Both the position numbers and the translations under genes were made by a program. The notes under the pieces are model-generated. The model was not told where the DNA came from and did no database searches. It worked only from the letters and a program-made list of their open reading frames with translations. A stretch of DNA of 64,000 nt from Hirudo medicinalis. Its lineage: Eukaryota; Annelida; Clitellata; Hirudinida; Hirudinidae. Shown in pieces: positions 35,878-48,230 of this stretch. Where the stretch lies: positions 584,617-648,616 of the forward strand of contig MPNW01000064.1 in NCBI GenBank assembly GCA_011800805.1, given 5' to 3'. Within the stretch, counting starts at the first letter, position 1. Each line of letters begins with the position of its first letter.

Positions 35878-37832
35878 CGAGGAAATCCTTTTCTGCTGGT
35901 GCTAATTGGAGCTCATTGAGGATTCATCTGGAAAAAGTCATCAATCACATCCGATGAAAGTGCTAATAAAAGATGCTCAACTCCACTCAGTCACCTCCTA
36001 CTATCACTATGTTCATCATTGTTGCGGTGATGATGATGATGGTGGCGATGAAGATGATGATGATGGTGGTGATGATGATGACCGTTGTGATTAATACGAG
36101 GCAAACAATTACACGAGATGAAACGAAGATGCTCGATGTAGAGAGATAGATCCAGCTGCGAGAGGAGCAGCTGAGAGGCGCTCAACAGTGCCAAGCGAGC
36201 AATGGACGATAAAAACAAATAATGCTCAAGAATGCATTCAAGTGCTTCTTGGCGAGTCTCAAGATGGTTCTTACCAGCAGCACGACCACTGGAACATTCC
36301 AGACATGCATGGATGAATTGGCTGGTGATAACGACCGCGATGATGGTGATTCAAAAGTTTACTTCAAATCGTCGTAGCAACCGAAAGACTCCATGAACTT
36401 GTGTTTGAACTTTGAACTTGCAGAAGTGACATGCATCGGACGTGGAAGGAGAGATGGAAGGAGCAATGGAGAAATAATCAGATTGTGATTTCAATCTTGT
36501 TAATGCAAAATACGTTTTTAATTTTGCGGCCCGTTTTATTCATCCATTAGTTGTTCCTTCCATCCATCGCCCGTTAAACGAAGGATCGCTTTTTTAATCA
36601 AGGAGATGAAGTTTATATTCTTTCCTTCACGCTCCATTGAACCAACCTCCTCCCTTCCTTCTCTCCATCCGTCGTCATGCTGTTTCATGGTAATTGTTAT
36701 CCCGATATATAATTACATGCAAACAATGCCAAACGATATTTCAATGCTTAGTTGTATGTAAACATTGAAATAATATAGAAAATAGAAAGATGAACAAATG
36801 TTCAAAAACAAATTTAAAATGGACAAAATGGTATTAGTGATAAAACAATGTAAACAAAATAATTATTTCCTCAAATTTCAAAGAAGAAGTTTCCATGTCG
36901 AAATAATGACATAAAATTATAAAGTTTTCGGTTTTAAACTTTTAAAGATCATTAAATTCGAACTTTAATGGGCGTTAATACGTGTATATACAAAATTATT
37001 GTTATCATTAATAATAATAAAAAATAAGTAATAAAACTTATTATTATCATTAATAATAATAATGATAATAGTTTGGTATGCTTTATAATGCAAATTATTT
37101 ACAAAGAAAAGGGATGGTGATAAGGGGAGAGATATTAATGATGTGTTCATCAAGCAGTGGTCTCCTGCGATTTGTAGTTGAATGATTGTTATTAATTTTC
37201 AGCCTCCTTTGGTCGGACGCGCGCCACTTAATCCGATTGACTTCCTCTTGTGGCAAGTTTTCGTTTGGGAGCAGTGAACGATGTGACGGTGTTTCTTATG
37301 GCACCACGGTCATCCCTCCTCATGCATCCCTGGAGTATCCTCACACCTCCCTCACAGCCTACGAACATCGCTAATGCTTGATACCGAGTCGATTAATTAT
37401 GTTGTAATTCATAATAATTATTATTAATTATAACGACGAGTCAAAAGAGTGGGATAAATTAAAATATCTAGCCGTAAATTCGCAGCACAATTTGCAATGG
37501 AGTTTTGCAGGCGATAAAACACGAGTCCCGAGAGAGCGTGGTGGCAATGGCAGGCATTGAACAGTTGCAAAATGCTTTCCTTTATTGAATCAACCAGGTC
37601 CCAGCTAAACAATTGCGGCTCCCTCTCTTGAAGATTGCATGAAATATTGTCTCCCTTCCACCATTCTTCATTCCATCTCCTTCCAACAATCAAAATGCCT
37701 ACCACGCGATCTTTCCCTTCCTTCCATCCATCCATCATTCTCTTCTTTCCGCATCTCTCCTTGACCTTGTCCTTCTTTCTTTTACTTCCAGGAGTTCCCC
37801 CCGTGACCGCAATTAATCTGCGATTACTTTGA

Positions 37833-37872
37833 TGACGTCACGGGCCACGTGATCAAGCGACAAAGATCACGT
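37833..37872. promoter_or_regulatory. CRE plus two E-boxes
   Basis: TGACGTCACGGGCCACGTG at 37833-37851 joins a CRE to a CACGTG E-box, and a second CACGTG follows about 20 bp on, near 37867. The site lies about 1 kb upstream of the Nkx6 start codon. Confidence 0.4.
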
Positions 37873-38579
37873 GGACGCGAACGGGATCTATTTACGCGTT
37901 AATTCGTTTCAATCGAAAATTAAACAGATGAGGAAGCAAATTGAGATTGAAGACGTCCAAGAAATGAACGAGGATTTCATTGCTGCTGTTGTCGTTGTCG
38001 TTGTTGTAGTTGATGTAGTTGTTGAAGTTGTTGAAGCTACTGGTGTTGTTGTGCTGTGACGTGTCGTGAGATAATTTGTTTTCGTTGCTCCTGCCAATTG
38101 TATTGATATAAACAACATTGATTTTAAAAAAGTTAAAACAGATATTTTATATCTTTGAAATGCTTAGCATTTGCGAATCATTCCAAGTTGATTGTGGAGC
38201 AAAATAATTTATTATTTTCTTCAACTGCTGCGAAATCACAGCAGACGATTTCATGAATGAACTTTTAAAAGCCGCCTCATTCATAACGGAAGAAAAATTC
38301 AGATCGCCAGCCAATCAGAAACTTCCGAAGCAAGGGACGGACCAATGAGAAGTGATTGGTGGCCAATGCGCTTTTTGTTGGAATGCGGAAGCCATCAATT
38401 TGGCATCAATCATAACGTTCAAAACTTTTATTCAACAAAATAAAATATTTGTATTCTTTTGTCAATTTAAATAACAATATCAGCAGCATCCGATTTTAAA
38501 TTGTCCTAAGGCACAGCTTTATTAAGCATTTGTTATATTTAAGAAATACAACAAATTGTTTTGCACAATTCGAATGTGG

Positions 38580-38864
38580 AAGCTTTGGCGGAGAGTGTTT
38601 GACTCCTCCTCGTTTCGAGTGGGAGGAGCCTTCATCCGATGACGTCATCGTGTTTATTAGTAGCCGCTTCCAATATGGCGGAAGGTTTTTATAGGCCTCC
38701 TTCTATTAACGCTGTCATTACTTTGTCGTCGTCGGCAGTTGCCAATGAAACTCGTGCATGGTCTCACTTAGTAACAGACGTACCATTCTCTCCTTGCCTG
38801 CAAAGTTGTTATTCATACTTGAAGCATCAACATCAACATCATCATCATCGTCGTCGTCGTTATT
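38580..38864 (+). promoter_or_regulatory. Putative Nkx6 promoter and 5' UTR
   Basis: The stretch holds a GTGGGAGGAGCC box, TGACGTCA at 38640-38647, a YY1-like CCAATATGGCGGAAG near 38671, and TTTTTATAGGCC near 38685. A CAT/CGT triplet tract (38826-38862) runs straight into the start codon. An in-frame TGA before this tract, with no ATG between, supports 38865 as the first Met. Confidence 0.5.
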
Positions 38865-41187
38865 ATGTCAGTCATAAAGAAGGAAGTCGAAGATGTACTC
38901 TCTGAAGATTCAGATGAAGTCAACAACAACAACAATCCGGACAGCAGACTTAACTTACGAATGAAACCCGGTTGTCAAGACAGCAAAACATTGATGCAGT
39001 CTTCCGTGACGAGTCCTCAAAAAACCGCCAAAACCCCTTTCGGCATTGTGGACATCCTGGGCAGAAGTCTCGAATGTTCAGACAGTCCAAAACCACCGAC
39101 AGATGTCAGAAGAATCGACTCAAGTCCAGACGAACGACCGCCTCGAAAAACATCTCCAAAATCTCTCGATGGCAAACTGAGACTCTCCGGCTTTCTTCCG
39201 TTCCACTTGTACCCGACCACGTGTCCGACCAACAAGTCACTAGGATTTCCTCACCCGTCCTTCGATTCCAACCTGGAGCACGTGGAATCAAGAAATGAAT
39301 TGAATCAAGTCATTCCGAAATGCAACCCTGCCTTGTTGAGGCCTGTGCAGATGGGTCGTGACGTTATCAACGAAGTTCGCAATTCCTCCAACAATTATTG
39401 GGCAGCTGCTCTTTGGAAGAACCACGGTAAGATGTGAGTTAAAACTCAATTAACTCACCCGCTTATTATAAATTATTTTTTAATAATTTCACTTGCTTAT
39501 TATAAATTAATCAACTCACTCATTACTAGTCATATTTACAGTACATAAGTATAATTAATTCATTAGTAAAATAAATATCAGAAGATTAACAGTTGTTCCT
39601 CTCATTATAAGCTCCTGCTCCTCCAACATTCCAATCTCAGCGACCTCTCAGGTTTGGGGGTCTGCCCAACCTTTTGACCCTGCAGGGCAAATCTGCCCAC
39701 CAAGCAACCATGAATCACCAATTGAACAGCAGCGGCAACAACAACGCATTCACCCACAACTCCTTCCAGCAACAACTCCATCTCAACCAAAACAACGACA
39801 AGGACGACCCAGGGGGCATGGGCAAGCAGAAACACACAAGACCTACTTTTTCAGGGCACCAAATATTCGCCCTTGAGAAGACCTTTGAACAGACCAAATA
39901 CTTGGCAGGTCCTGAAAGGGCAAGACTTGCTTATGCACTGGGCATGTCTGAGAGCCAAGTTAAGGTTTCTTAATTGCTTTTATTTCTGACCACTGAATGA
40001 TATTTTGATATTTGACATTATAAGATATTAATGGGTATTTAAAACAGTTTAATTATAATCAAAATAAACAAGACATTCCTCACATTGCAACCTCCTGGAT
40101 AATTCATTAGGACCTGTTTACGCTTGAGTTCGTTTCATGAGCGATAATGAGGATGCAACGAATATCTGCTGAAACTTTTCAATTGTTCTTTGTTCTTTCA
40201 TCATTGATCATTCATTCACCGGGGAAAGATTTTCTTAAAGTTTGATGTTAAAAACTAAAAACTTTTTTTATTAATTGTCCGAACAAATATCTGAAACTTC
40301 AAGCTCCATTTGTGCCAGTTTGTTTAATCAACATGTGATCAGTCACGCTTCATTACAATTGTAATCATCATTGCAATCAAGTGATCATTTTCTCCTATAA
40401 CCATAAAAATAATAATAATAATAATAAAAATCATCATCATCATCATCACAGTACATCATCTTCATCCTCGTCATCTAGGCGATCATTATCCTAGCCACAG
40501 AAAGCATAGTGCCAATCAGCATAAAAGAGTCATCAATCTTGTGATGTTCAGCCCACCACAGCTCACAGTATCATCCCTCTTCAACTGCATAATCATACGC
40601 TCGCAAATCATACGATATTCTCTGCTGATATCCAAAACTCTTTCACGTGTTACGTCGTGTTGCACGAAAATGAAATCATGCATGAATTTATATTTGTAAT
40701 GTTCTTATGGGAAGTATTATGTTGCATTGACATTCGGAATGCTGACAGTTCAACTGTGACTAATCAAACTGACAAACAGATTCTTAATTACCTACTAATT
40801 ATCCACGCCTTATCCCTCAACAAGTGTCAGTAACGATGATAACGACGACGATGATGATGATGATGACGACGATGACGACGACGATGATGNATCAAACTGA
40901 CAAACAGATTCTTAATTACCTACTAATTATCCACGCCTTATCCCTCAACAAGTGTCAGTAACGATGATAACGACGACGATGATGATGATGATGACGACGA
41001 TGACGACGACGATGATGTTGATGATGAAGAAGACGACGACGATGATGATGATGACGACGATGACGAAGACGATGATGATGAAAATAGTGATTTCATGGAA
41101 ACTACATCGAACACCAGCTCCTCTGCTTAACTGAAGTTGCAAAATTATGTAACATGCATCACTCCACATGATTATGATGTCAACAGA

Positions 41188-41226
<39 letters not shown>

Positions 41227-42035
41227 ATTAAATTATTATTAATAATTTTCGTTTAATAATTTAACCGTAGCAGTTATTATTACCAGAAAGTATGTCTAAT
41301 ATCTAATCATCTAATATATTCAATTCTTTAGAAAGACTTAAAATACCAAAATGACTTGCAAATACAAACGCATGAGGTTGGCACTCACACACACCTCACA
41401 TCTTCACTTGCATCAAACGTTTGACTTTTGCCCTGCAATTTCTTAATTGTTTCCGAGGCATTCAATTGAAAAGTAACTTCTTATGACGAACTTTGATTTG
41501 GTGTCTCTTGAGATGAGGACGTCGACAACGACGACGACGACGACGACGATGACGACGAGGATGACGATGACGATGATGATGATGATGACATTCGGATGAC
41601 GGTGTCATGCCGGGATATTGCAAGGCTTTAGCACTAAGCTAGTTTGAAAACAATATTGATAACAATATTTTAATTATTTACATTGTTTAATATGTATGTT
41701 TACATAATATGTAGCATTATAATAATAATAATAATAATCATAAATGTATGCATATTAATTATTATCATACATTAAGTACTTTAGTTTTCAACTAAAAACT
41801 TGTGCAGTATTTCTGGAAAACCAACATTTTGAAAATGAAAGCCTACCCACCCACCCTACCCAATTCAGTGTCAACTCGTTCTGTGAAAGAACTTTGATGT
41901 TTGAGGACAATAATACCTTTCTTTTCTGTTTTGAAAAGTTTTAATTTACAAATTTAACAATGGAAAATCATTTTAAAAGGATTATTATATATAAAAAGAA
42001 TATATATATACATTCCTTTTAAAATTATTAAAATG

Positions 42036-42068
<33 letters not shown>

Positions 42069-44512
42069 GAAACTGGCTGTATTAATGATAATTCCGTTCT
42101 TTACATTACAACTTAAAAAAATATGTTTCGCGAACATGTGAAGCGTAATGAAGTTTAATAATCTTAATCAGCAACCGTTGATTCTGGGCGGTATTAAGAT
42201 TCAGGTTTGTTGTCGGGGTTTTGATTTTGGAGAAATTTGGCTCCTCAGAAAATAAAGTTTTCGATTGTTGTTAATTAATAACTTTGCTGTTTTGGTGCAC
42301 AAAAGCATCCTTGCCTTATTGCATTTTTGCTTGGAGTTATTTTTATATCGAAAATAATCATGAAGAAGAGTGGTCAATTGATTTCGTTTATTTGTTATTA
42401 AACTTCTAAGAATTACATTTCAATAAATTATGAATTCAATATAATTACGTGATTATAATTAGACGCTGGTGATTAAAATATCATCACAACAATTTGAGTC
42501 TCGTTGTATTTCAATTTGTTAAATGGCGCTGGACTCAACTTCGGAAATGGAATGTATTGGGGATTCGGTTTACGATGATGACGACGACGACGATGCTTAT
42601 GGCGACTAAGATTATGATGATGACGATGACGAAGAAGATGATGTAGTTGTTGATGGTGCTAATAAATTTAAGATGACACCGTCTCCAGGGTTAATCGAAG
42701 GGCTTCTTCTTCTTCAATCATCATCTTCTTCTTCTCCCCCGCTCATCCAATCAATGTTCATCCATTCATTCTTCCCTCCCATCTACTTAATATTCATATT
42801 TTAAACATTTAAACAAAAATTTCATTTTGAATTTAACTTTATTTAAACGAACAGCGGACGTGCTATTTTAAGTCGACCCTCACCTTATCATCTGAATTTT
42901 TGATGAGAAACACAAATATGAATGACACCGCTTTAATCTCCAGGGCAGTTGGAAAGCAATGACCTGGATTTCCATGGAAAACACCCCCTTGATCGCTTTT
43001 TGATTCAAACCTTGTCGACATGCGCCAATAAATTGCGCTACAAATCGGAGTTATTGCAATACAGATGCGTGCATAGATAACCGCTATTAAGCGCAACAAG
43101 TGCGCCAGTCGGGGGCTTAGAGGCGCATTAAGGAGCACGGATTGGAATTATGACATTCGAAGGACATCCATAATCAGCATACGTCATGACTCTTTGATTT
43201 GCTGTCCTTCAATCTCATCTTTTCCATGTTTTGTTTTTAATAATGTTTGAAAATAATCATTTTATTGCAATTGTGCCAGGTTTAATGATGTTCGGGTGAA
43301 TTAAAATGTCATTCAAACTCCTGGAAACACCTTCTTAATTAATGAATTAATTCATTCATTCATTTCTGAATTGTTCAATGGTGTTTGTTAAGGTTATCAA
43401 CTATTAATTAAGTTTATTAACATGCTAGCGAATAAACTCTCCATGAACGAATCTGCCATTTCGAATTGGTTCTGTTTGTTATTATTAATTTTCTGCAAAT
43501 GCAAAACATTTGTTGGAAAAATGCCTAAAATAAATGAAAAGTTTATTTGCATAGATATGACAAGTGAACAAAAGACCTGTAAGGTATATTTGAAACCTTA
43601 ATTGGACCGACCAGCATCTGCCAAGTGACGTCATGGATGTTTAGACCAATCACGTGTGGTCCATTGATAAACAATTGCATCCATCTGACGTCGATATTAT
43701 CGTTAATTAGAGTATATTTGAATCGAAATTTAGTTGCAAATTAGCAACAACGGGAATCTGTCGAGTGGCATTATTCAAATGAAAGTTTAACTGGCTGTTT
43801 CCCTTGAAAACATCGTTCAATACACAAGCAGTGGACACGGCTTAAGAGCTGATGGATGTGAATTGGAAAGAAATTGAGGTTGCTAAGACCTCCCATCAAT
43901 CTTCATCTTCTCCTCTTCCTCTGCATGAGCAATTTTCTCTGTCACCGCCTTCTTTACAACACAAAACAAAGTGGCTTACATCTTTGCATCCAAAAAGATT
44001 AATGGATGAAATAATAGATTAATTTCACTTTTTAGGTAAATGTAATTTATAAAAATAAAGTAACCCTTTAATGATCTTATCGTCTGCAGGTTTGGTTTCA
44101 AAACAGGCGCACAAAATGGCGCAAGAAACATGCAGCGGAGATGGCTACGGCAAAGAAGCGCCAAGAAGAAAGAGCGGACATGTTGGAAGGAGCACAGCCT
44201 GACGATGAGACCGAGGACTTGGAGAAGGACGACGACAACCAGTCCTTGGACGGCAGTGACAACAACACAAGTTATGACAAAATCAGCAACAGATTCTCGG
44301 AGAAAAAAATCGAAACGGAGAAAGATTCCGACCAGATGAGGAGTTGTTCGGGAAGCGATGAGGATGAGAGCGACGTTGACTTAAAGATGCGTTACTTTTA
44401 TCACTACAGATCGGCTCAGATGGACAAACAAGTCATAAAAAGTGATGCTTTTGCATCGAATGCTGATGAAAAACACTCGTACTCTTTCGTGAGAAACCGA
44501 GATTCATTGTGA
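38865..44512 (+). CDS. NKX6: NK6-class homeodomain transcription factor
   Basis: Exons 38865-39426, 39612-39964 and 44090-44512 join in phase (1, then 0) to give 445 residues. The homeodomain is about residues 260-319. It contains [40 protein letters not shown] and [20 protein letters not shown], with Gln50, and the Nkx6-specific continuation [12 protein letters not shown]. An eh1-like repression motif, [11 protein letters not shown], lies at residues 57-67. The long second intron (4.1 kb) splits the homeodomain exactly before VWFQN. The tail is acidic ([12 protein letters not shown]). In vertebrates and flies NK6 factors pattern ventral neural progenitors and motor neurons, and the pancreas in vertebrates. 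There are no lesions. Regulation is suggested by the CRE cluster in and around the gene. Confidence 0.95.
40763..41017. repeat. Exact 127-bp duplication around a single N (assembly join)
   Basis: Bases 40763-40889 and 40891-41017 are identical, separated by the N at 40890. It has the same length and layout as 29667-29921. Confidence 0.9.
43620..43720. promoter_or_regulatory. Candidate intronic regulatory block of Nkx6
   Basis: Within 100 bp are TGACGTCA (43626-43633), CCAAT, CACGTG (about 43651), a Sox-like ATTGATAAACAATTG region and a homeodomain-like CGTTAATTAG. The density of known factor motifs just 0.45 kb before exon 3 is suggestive only. Confidence 0.3.
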
Positions 44513-46430
44513 ATCTTTTTAGTTATTTTCAAACGTCTGCTTATCAGGAAATTGATGAATTGAAAAATGCTTGTCAATTCGATAATCTGTTTCAACGGTA
44601 TTTTAAATTATTAAAAATATTAAAACATATTTTCACATTATTCGGAGCACTCGAAAATGCCGGCATTTTGTTCTCATGCAAGGTCTGAAGTCAGCATTTA
44701 CATATTGGCTCTTGTTCTTGTAATCAGACTGAGGCGGATTCAGGAGAGGTTTTTCTTGCTCACAATCATCGCTACGTCTTAAGAGTTTGTCTCTCATTAA
44801 TTGCAACAATACACAGAATCATTTCAGATTTACATTTTTATTCATTCAACAATTTGTGAAAACAATCGCTGAAACCACAATTAAATTGGACTCGAAGACT
44901 GAATGAAGATGTTGAAGATACGAAATGTAAACAATATGGACATTGAAATATATCCCAGGACATCCGTCATGAACACATCGATCGCCTCTTGCAGCCTCAT
45001 GTCGTTCCCATTACAACATCCTCTTCTTCCTCTTCTTCCCCTTCTTCTCGAGAAAGTCAATGACGTCATCATGACGACTTCCGGTTCTAATGTGTTTGCG
45101 TTTCGAATGGAGGCTTAAACATTTATCGTGAAGTCGAACAAAAGGAGGCTAATAAAAATAAGGAAGCATGAGGAGACTCCACTGCTGACTTTTTCAATTC
45201 TTTCCTTCTCGGATTTGTTTGGAGTTGCTTTCTTTTATCGACCCTTCCATTCATCAGCGTCTTTTCATCTCTTTATTCCCATGCTATTGTCCTCTGCCGT
45301 TGCTCAAGTGACCTCGAAAGTGGTGGATTTGTTTGTTCCAGTAATTGAGGACCATCCAATTCAGGTCGTCAGATGATGACGTAAAAAACATTTTCTGCCT
45401 TTCATGATATTCATTTTAAGGGAGCTTCTTAAACAATTAAACGTCTTAACAATTCGAGATTAAGGAATATTGAATCTTCTACCAATAATCATAATAACTT
45501 TTAAAACTTCTGAAATCATATTGATTTTTCAGTAACATTTTCCATATTCTAAGAAAAGGAAAACTTGAACTTTTCTTAATACAGTGGTGTCTGTCACTAC
45601 AAATGAGCAGTTTCAGTCGTTTGTTCATAGAACACAGAACCAAAAAAGCTGATATTCCATGGTACATCATTATTCTATGAATTATTAATATTACTTATAA
45701 AATTACTTAATATTACCAAAATAGCGACCCGGGAATAAATGTCCTCATTCCATGCCAAACATTCGAATGTTCAGTCAGTAATAAGCGTTGTTATTAAAAC
45801 AATGCCGAAGGTATTTGAAGATCATTTCTTCCATTTATACGACTCATTCGGATTCTCCAAACATCTTCTTGTGTTGGTTTCTTGTGTAATTTCTTGTTTG
45901 ATTCTTGTTTGATTACATCAATTAATTTAATGAAATAACTTAGAAATATTAAATAATATTAATTTCGCATTATTTAATCCAACCATCAACTACAAAATGC
46001 TATATTATTGTAGAATTGAAGTTTCCTTATTAGCCAATGGTTCCGCTTTGTTATCTGTATTGACAAGAAATCATAGAAATTCTTTAAACACTTAACAATT
46101 AAATATTTAAAATTATGTCAATTAATAAAATCTAGAAAAGAAGAAAACCTCAGCAAATATTTGCAAATAAATTTAGAAAGCGTAATAAGGGAATAAAACA
46201 TAAAAATGTGTCCTGACGAGTGAAATTTAAATGTTTAAGTGAACGTTATATCACAAAATAATGGGTCCAAATGATATTTGATAACCAAACTTGAAAAATC
46301 ACTCTGAATTAATTGATTAAAAATTGCTTGCTTGTTCGAATACAACATTTTCTTGGTTATTGGAAACAAATCGTTATTGAAATATTAATAAAGCAGTATT
46401 AAAATATTATTAAATCTGGCGTGCAGGTTG
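44513..46430. other. 3' flank of Nkx6; no gene supported
   Basis: Contains a palindromic CRE at 45061-45068. Open frames near 44903 and 45128 are short and without support. Confidence 0.4.
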
Positions 46431-46436
46431 GCTAAA

Positions 46437-46610
46437 TAGGTTGCGTTCCTGCGGCATGGCAACGTGTCGTGTTCGCAGTTCACGAGTTCCACAGTCCAGT
46501 CTGCACCTCGGGTAGTGGCGCTTTATAAGCGATTAAAAAGTGTATTCACATCCTATCCGGTTAATAAGGCATTCAAATGTTTGGCTACGTTTGGTAAATA
46601 AAGTAGAAAT
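46437..46610 (+). repeat. tRNA-derived SINE-like repeat, family A, copy 1
   Basis: A degenerate B-box-like GTGTCGTGTTCGCAG is followed by CTCGGGTAGTGGCGC, ATTAAAAAGTGTATTCACAT and AAGGCATTCAAATG. The same order of blocks occurs at 54835-54965, and the last block also at about 56700. Confidence 0.65.
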
Positions 46611-48230
46611 GAAAATGTTATCGAAAGGTTCATTTCTCTTGAACTTCGTCAATTTTCCTCTCATTTCGATATTTTAGGACCACTCCACATTCCAATTCAA
46701 CTGAAGTTTTACGTTCAAATAAAAGCTGCTTTAACAACTTTCAAAAAAGTAACAAAAAATGCAAATATTGTAAAATAACTTAAATATATTTGACCATGAA
46801 ATGATGAAATTATATGTAACATAAATATTATATAAATATAATACAAACAGATAACCGATGTAATTATGAATTGCTAATTGAAGAAAGATATGAGCAGACA
46901 ACATTTGAAAGGAAAAAGATGTCCAAAAGCAATTATTGATGAAGACTCGCAATTGGATGCAATTAAATGCGATTATGATGCTAACTTTTCATGTCACCAT
47001 GCATCTTCCTATGCTTCAAATTGAACATTTCTTTCTAAAACATTGTTTTACTAAATGCTGATACGATGTATGTCTATTGTTAACCATTTCATGTTAATCA
47101 TTTTTATTAACATTTGCTTTTATTAATTACCAACTTATTAATTCCAACAACCAATAATTGGTAAATAAAGTAAATAAAAGTAAACAAACCAATTATTTCG
47201 ATAAATTTATGACGATTTCCTGCTAAAAGCAATTGCACGACTACCTGATATTGCTCAGCAATTGCATTATTAATCCTAATTCAACAATGTCATCAACAGC
47301 TACTTAATAATTGCCTGAGAACGAATAGCATAGGAATAAAGAAAAATACACTAGGTTTACATAAATAAAGATCAGATAATTTACAAAAGCACATCGAAAA
47401 CTTTAAAAAATCCAGTTAATCGTTAACACCGTTTTGCACCAAAATGTCCTCCAAGAAACTGAATTTAATTTTCAACGAAACCATCGCAGCAGTCTGAATA
47501 ACTGAAATTGATTCTTAGCAACCAGCACAAAAGCAGACACTTTTACAGCTACTAAAAGTTTGCGTTATGGAAATCAGAAATATTTCTTAAAAGGACAAAG
47601 TAAATTCTTGAAAATTTGTCAAAAGTGTTGTCAAAAGTTTTTCTCGAGTTACGAGCGTGAAGAGTTCATGTTGAAGAGTTGTTTGAAGCAGCTGATCCAT
47701 TGCTCAAGCAATGTGAGCCAGGAAAGTTATCAGCTGTGCCGAGTTGTGCTATAAGTTGCGAGGCCGTGAAAAACTTGTGTGTTTTTAGTGTCTTCTGAGC
47801 GCCAGTTTCGTTACCGCTAACAAGTTTGAAATGAATAAATGGTGAGTTAATCAGAATTAAATCTTCACTTAATAAGTTGCATTTGCAATGATCAACATGT
47901 TAAAATATTTTAAGGTATTTGTGAAAGTTTATTGAATCATTTACTTTTGTAAATTAAATTAGAATTGCAATTTCTAATTGGTTTGAGACTAGATAACGTA
48001 CTGCAATACTTAAAATCACAATTAAGATTTCTGGTTACAATAAAAATTTCCTCTCATTAAAATATTTAGCTATAGCGTTATTTAGCATTTTAACTTAAGA
48101 TGCTATAAATCTCTGTTTCTGAATTTTTGAATTAAGGAATGCTTTATTTTAGAATTCAACTTTCAAAACTGATAAAGAAGAATTGATTGCCACATTTGAA
48201 ACTTGAAACTGCAGTTTACGATATCAGAGA
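46610..48230. other. Spacer upstream of the DGDGIPD gene
   Basis: AT-rich. A 64-codon Cys-containing plus-strand frame at 47560-47754 has no start or splice support. The promoter of the downstream gene should lie near the right end. Confidence 0.4.

Larger units (their letters stand above)
34110..38580. other. Upstream region of Nkx6; no gene supported
   Basis: Long non-coding stretch with GAT arrays (36028-36090), ATT/AAT inverted runs (36995-37075) and a GTT array (37980-38050). Three palindromic CRE sites lie within 35.8-37.9 kb. Open frames such as 37186-37374 and 37635-37832 have no splice or homology support. Confidence 0.5.
39965..44089. repeat. Microsatellite-rich second intron of Nkx6
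   Basis: (AAT)n then (ATC)n at 40409-40450; GAC/GAT arrays at 40837-41090; (AAT)n at 41189-41225; a GAC array at 41520-41590; (TA)n at 42040-42068; GAT/GAC at 42573-42640. Minus-strand poly-Ile/Val and plus-strand poly-Met frames over these are by-products. Confidence 0.85.

Noticed and set aside
38639..38905. 88-codon plus-strand frame ahead of and overlapping the Nkx6 start
   Set aside because: It covers the promoter and the CAT/CGT triplet tract in another frame; the Nkx6 ATG at 38865 has better support.
40945..41169. Ile/Val-rich minus-strand frame resembling a membrane protein
   Set aside because: It is the translation of a GAC/GAT microsatellite inside the Nkx6 intron, partly within the 127-bp duplication.
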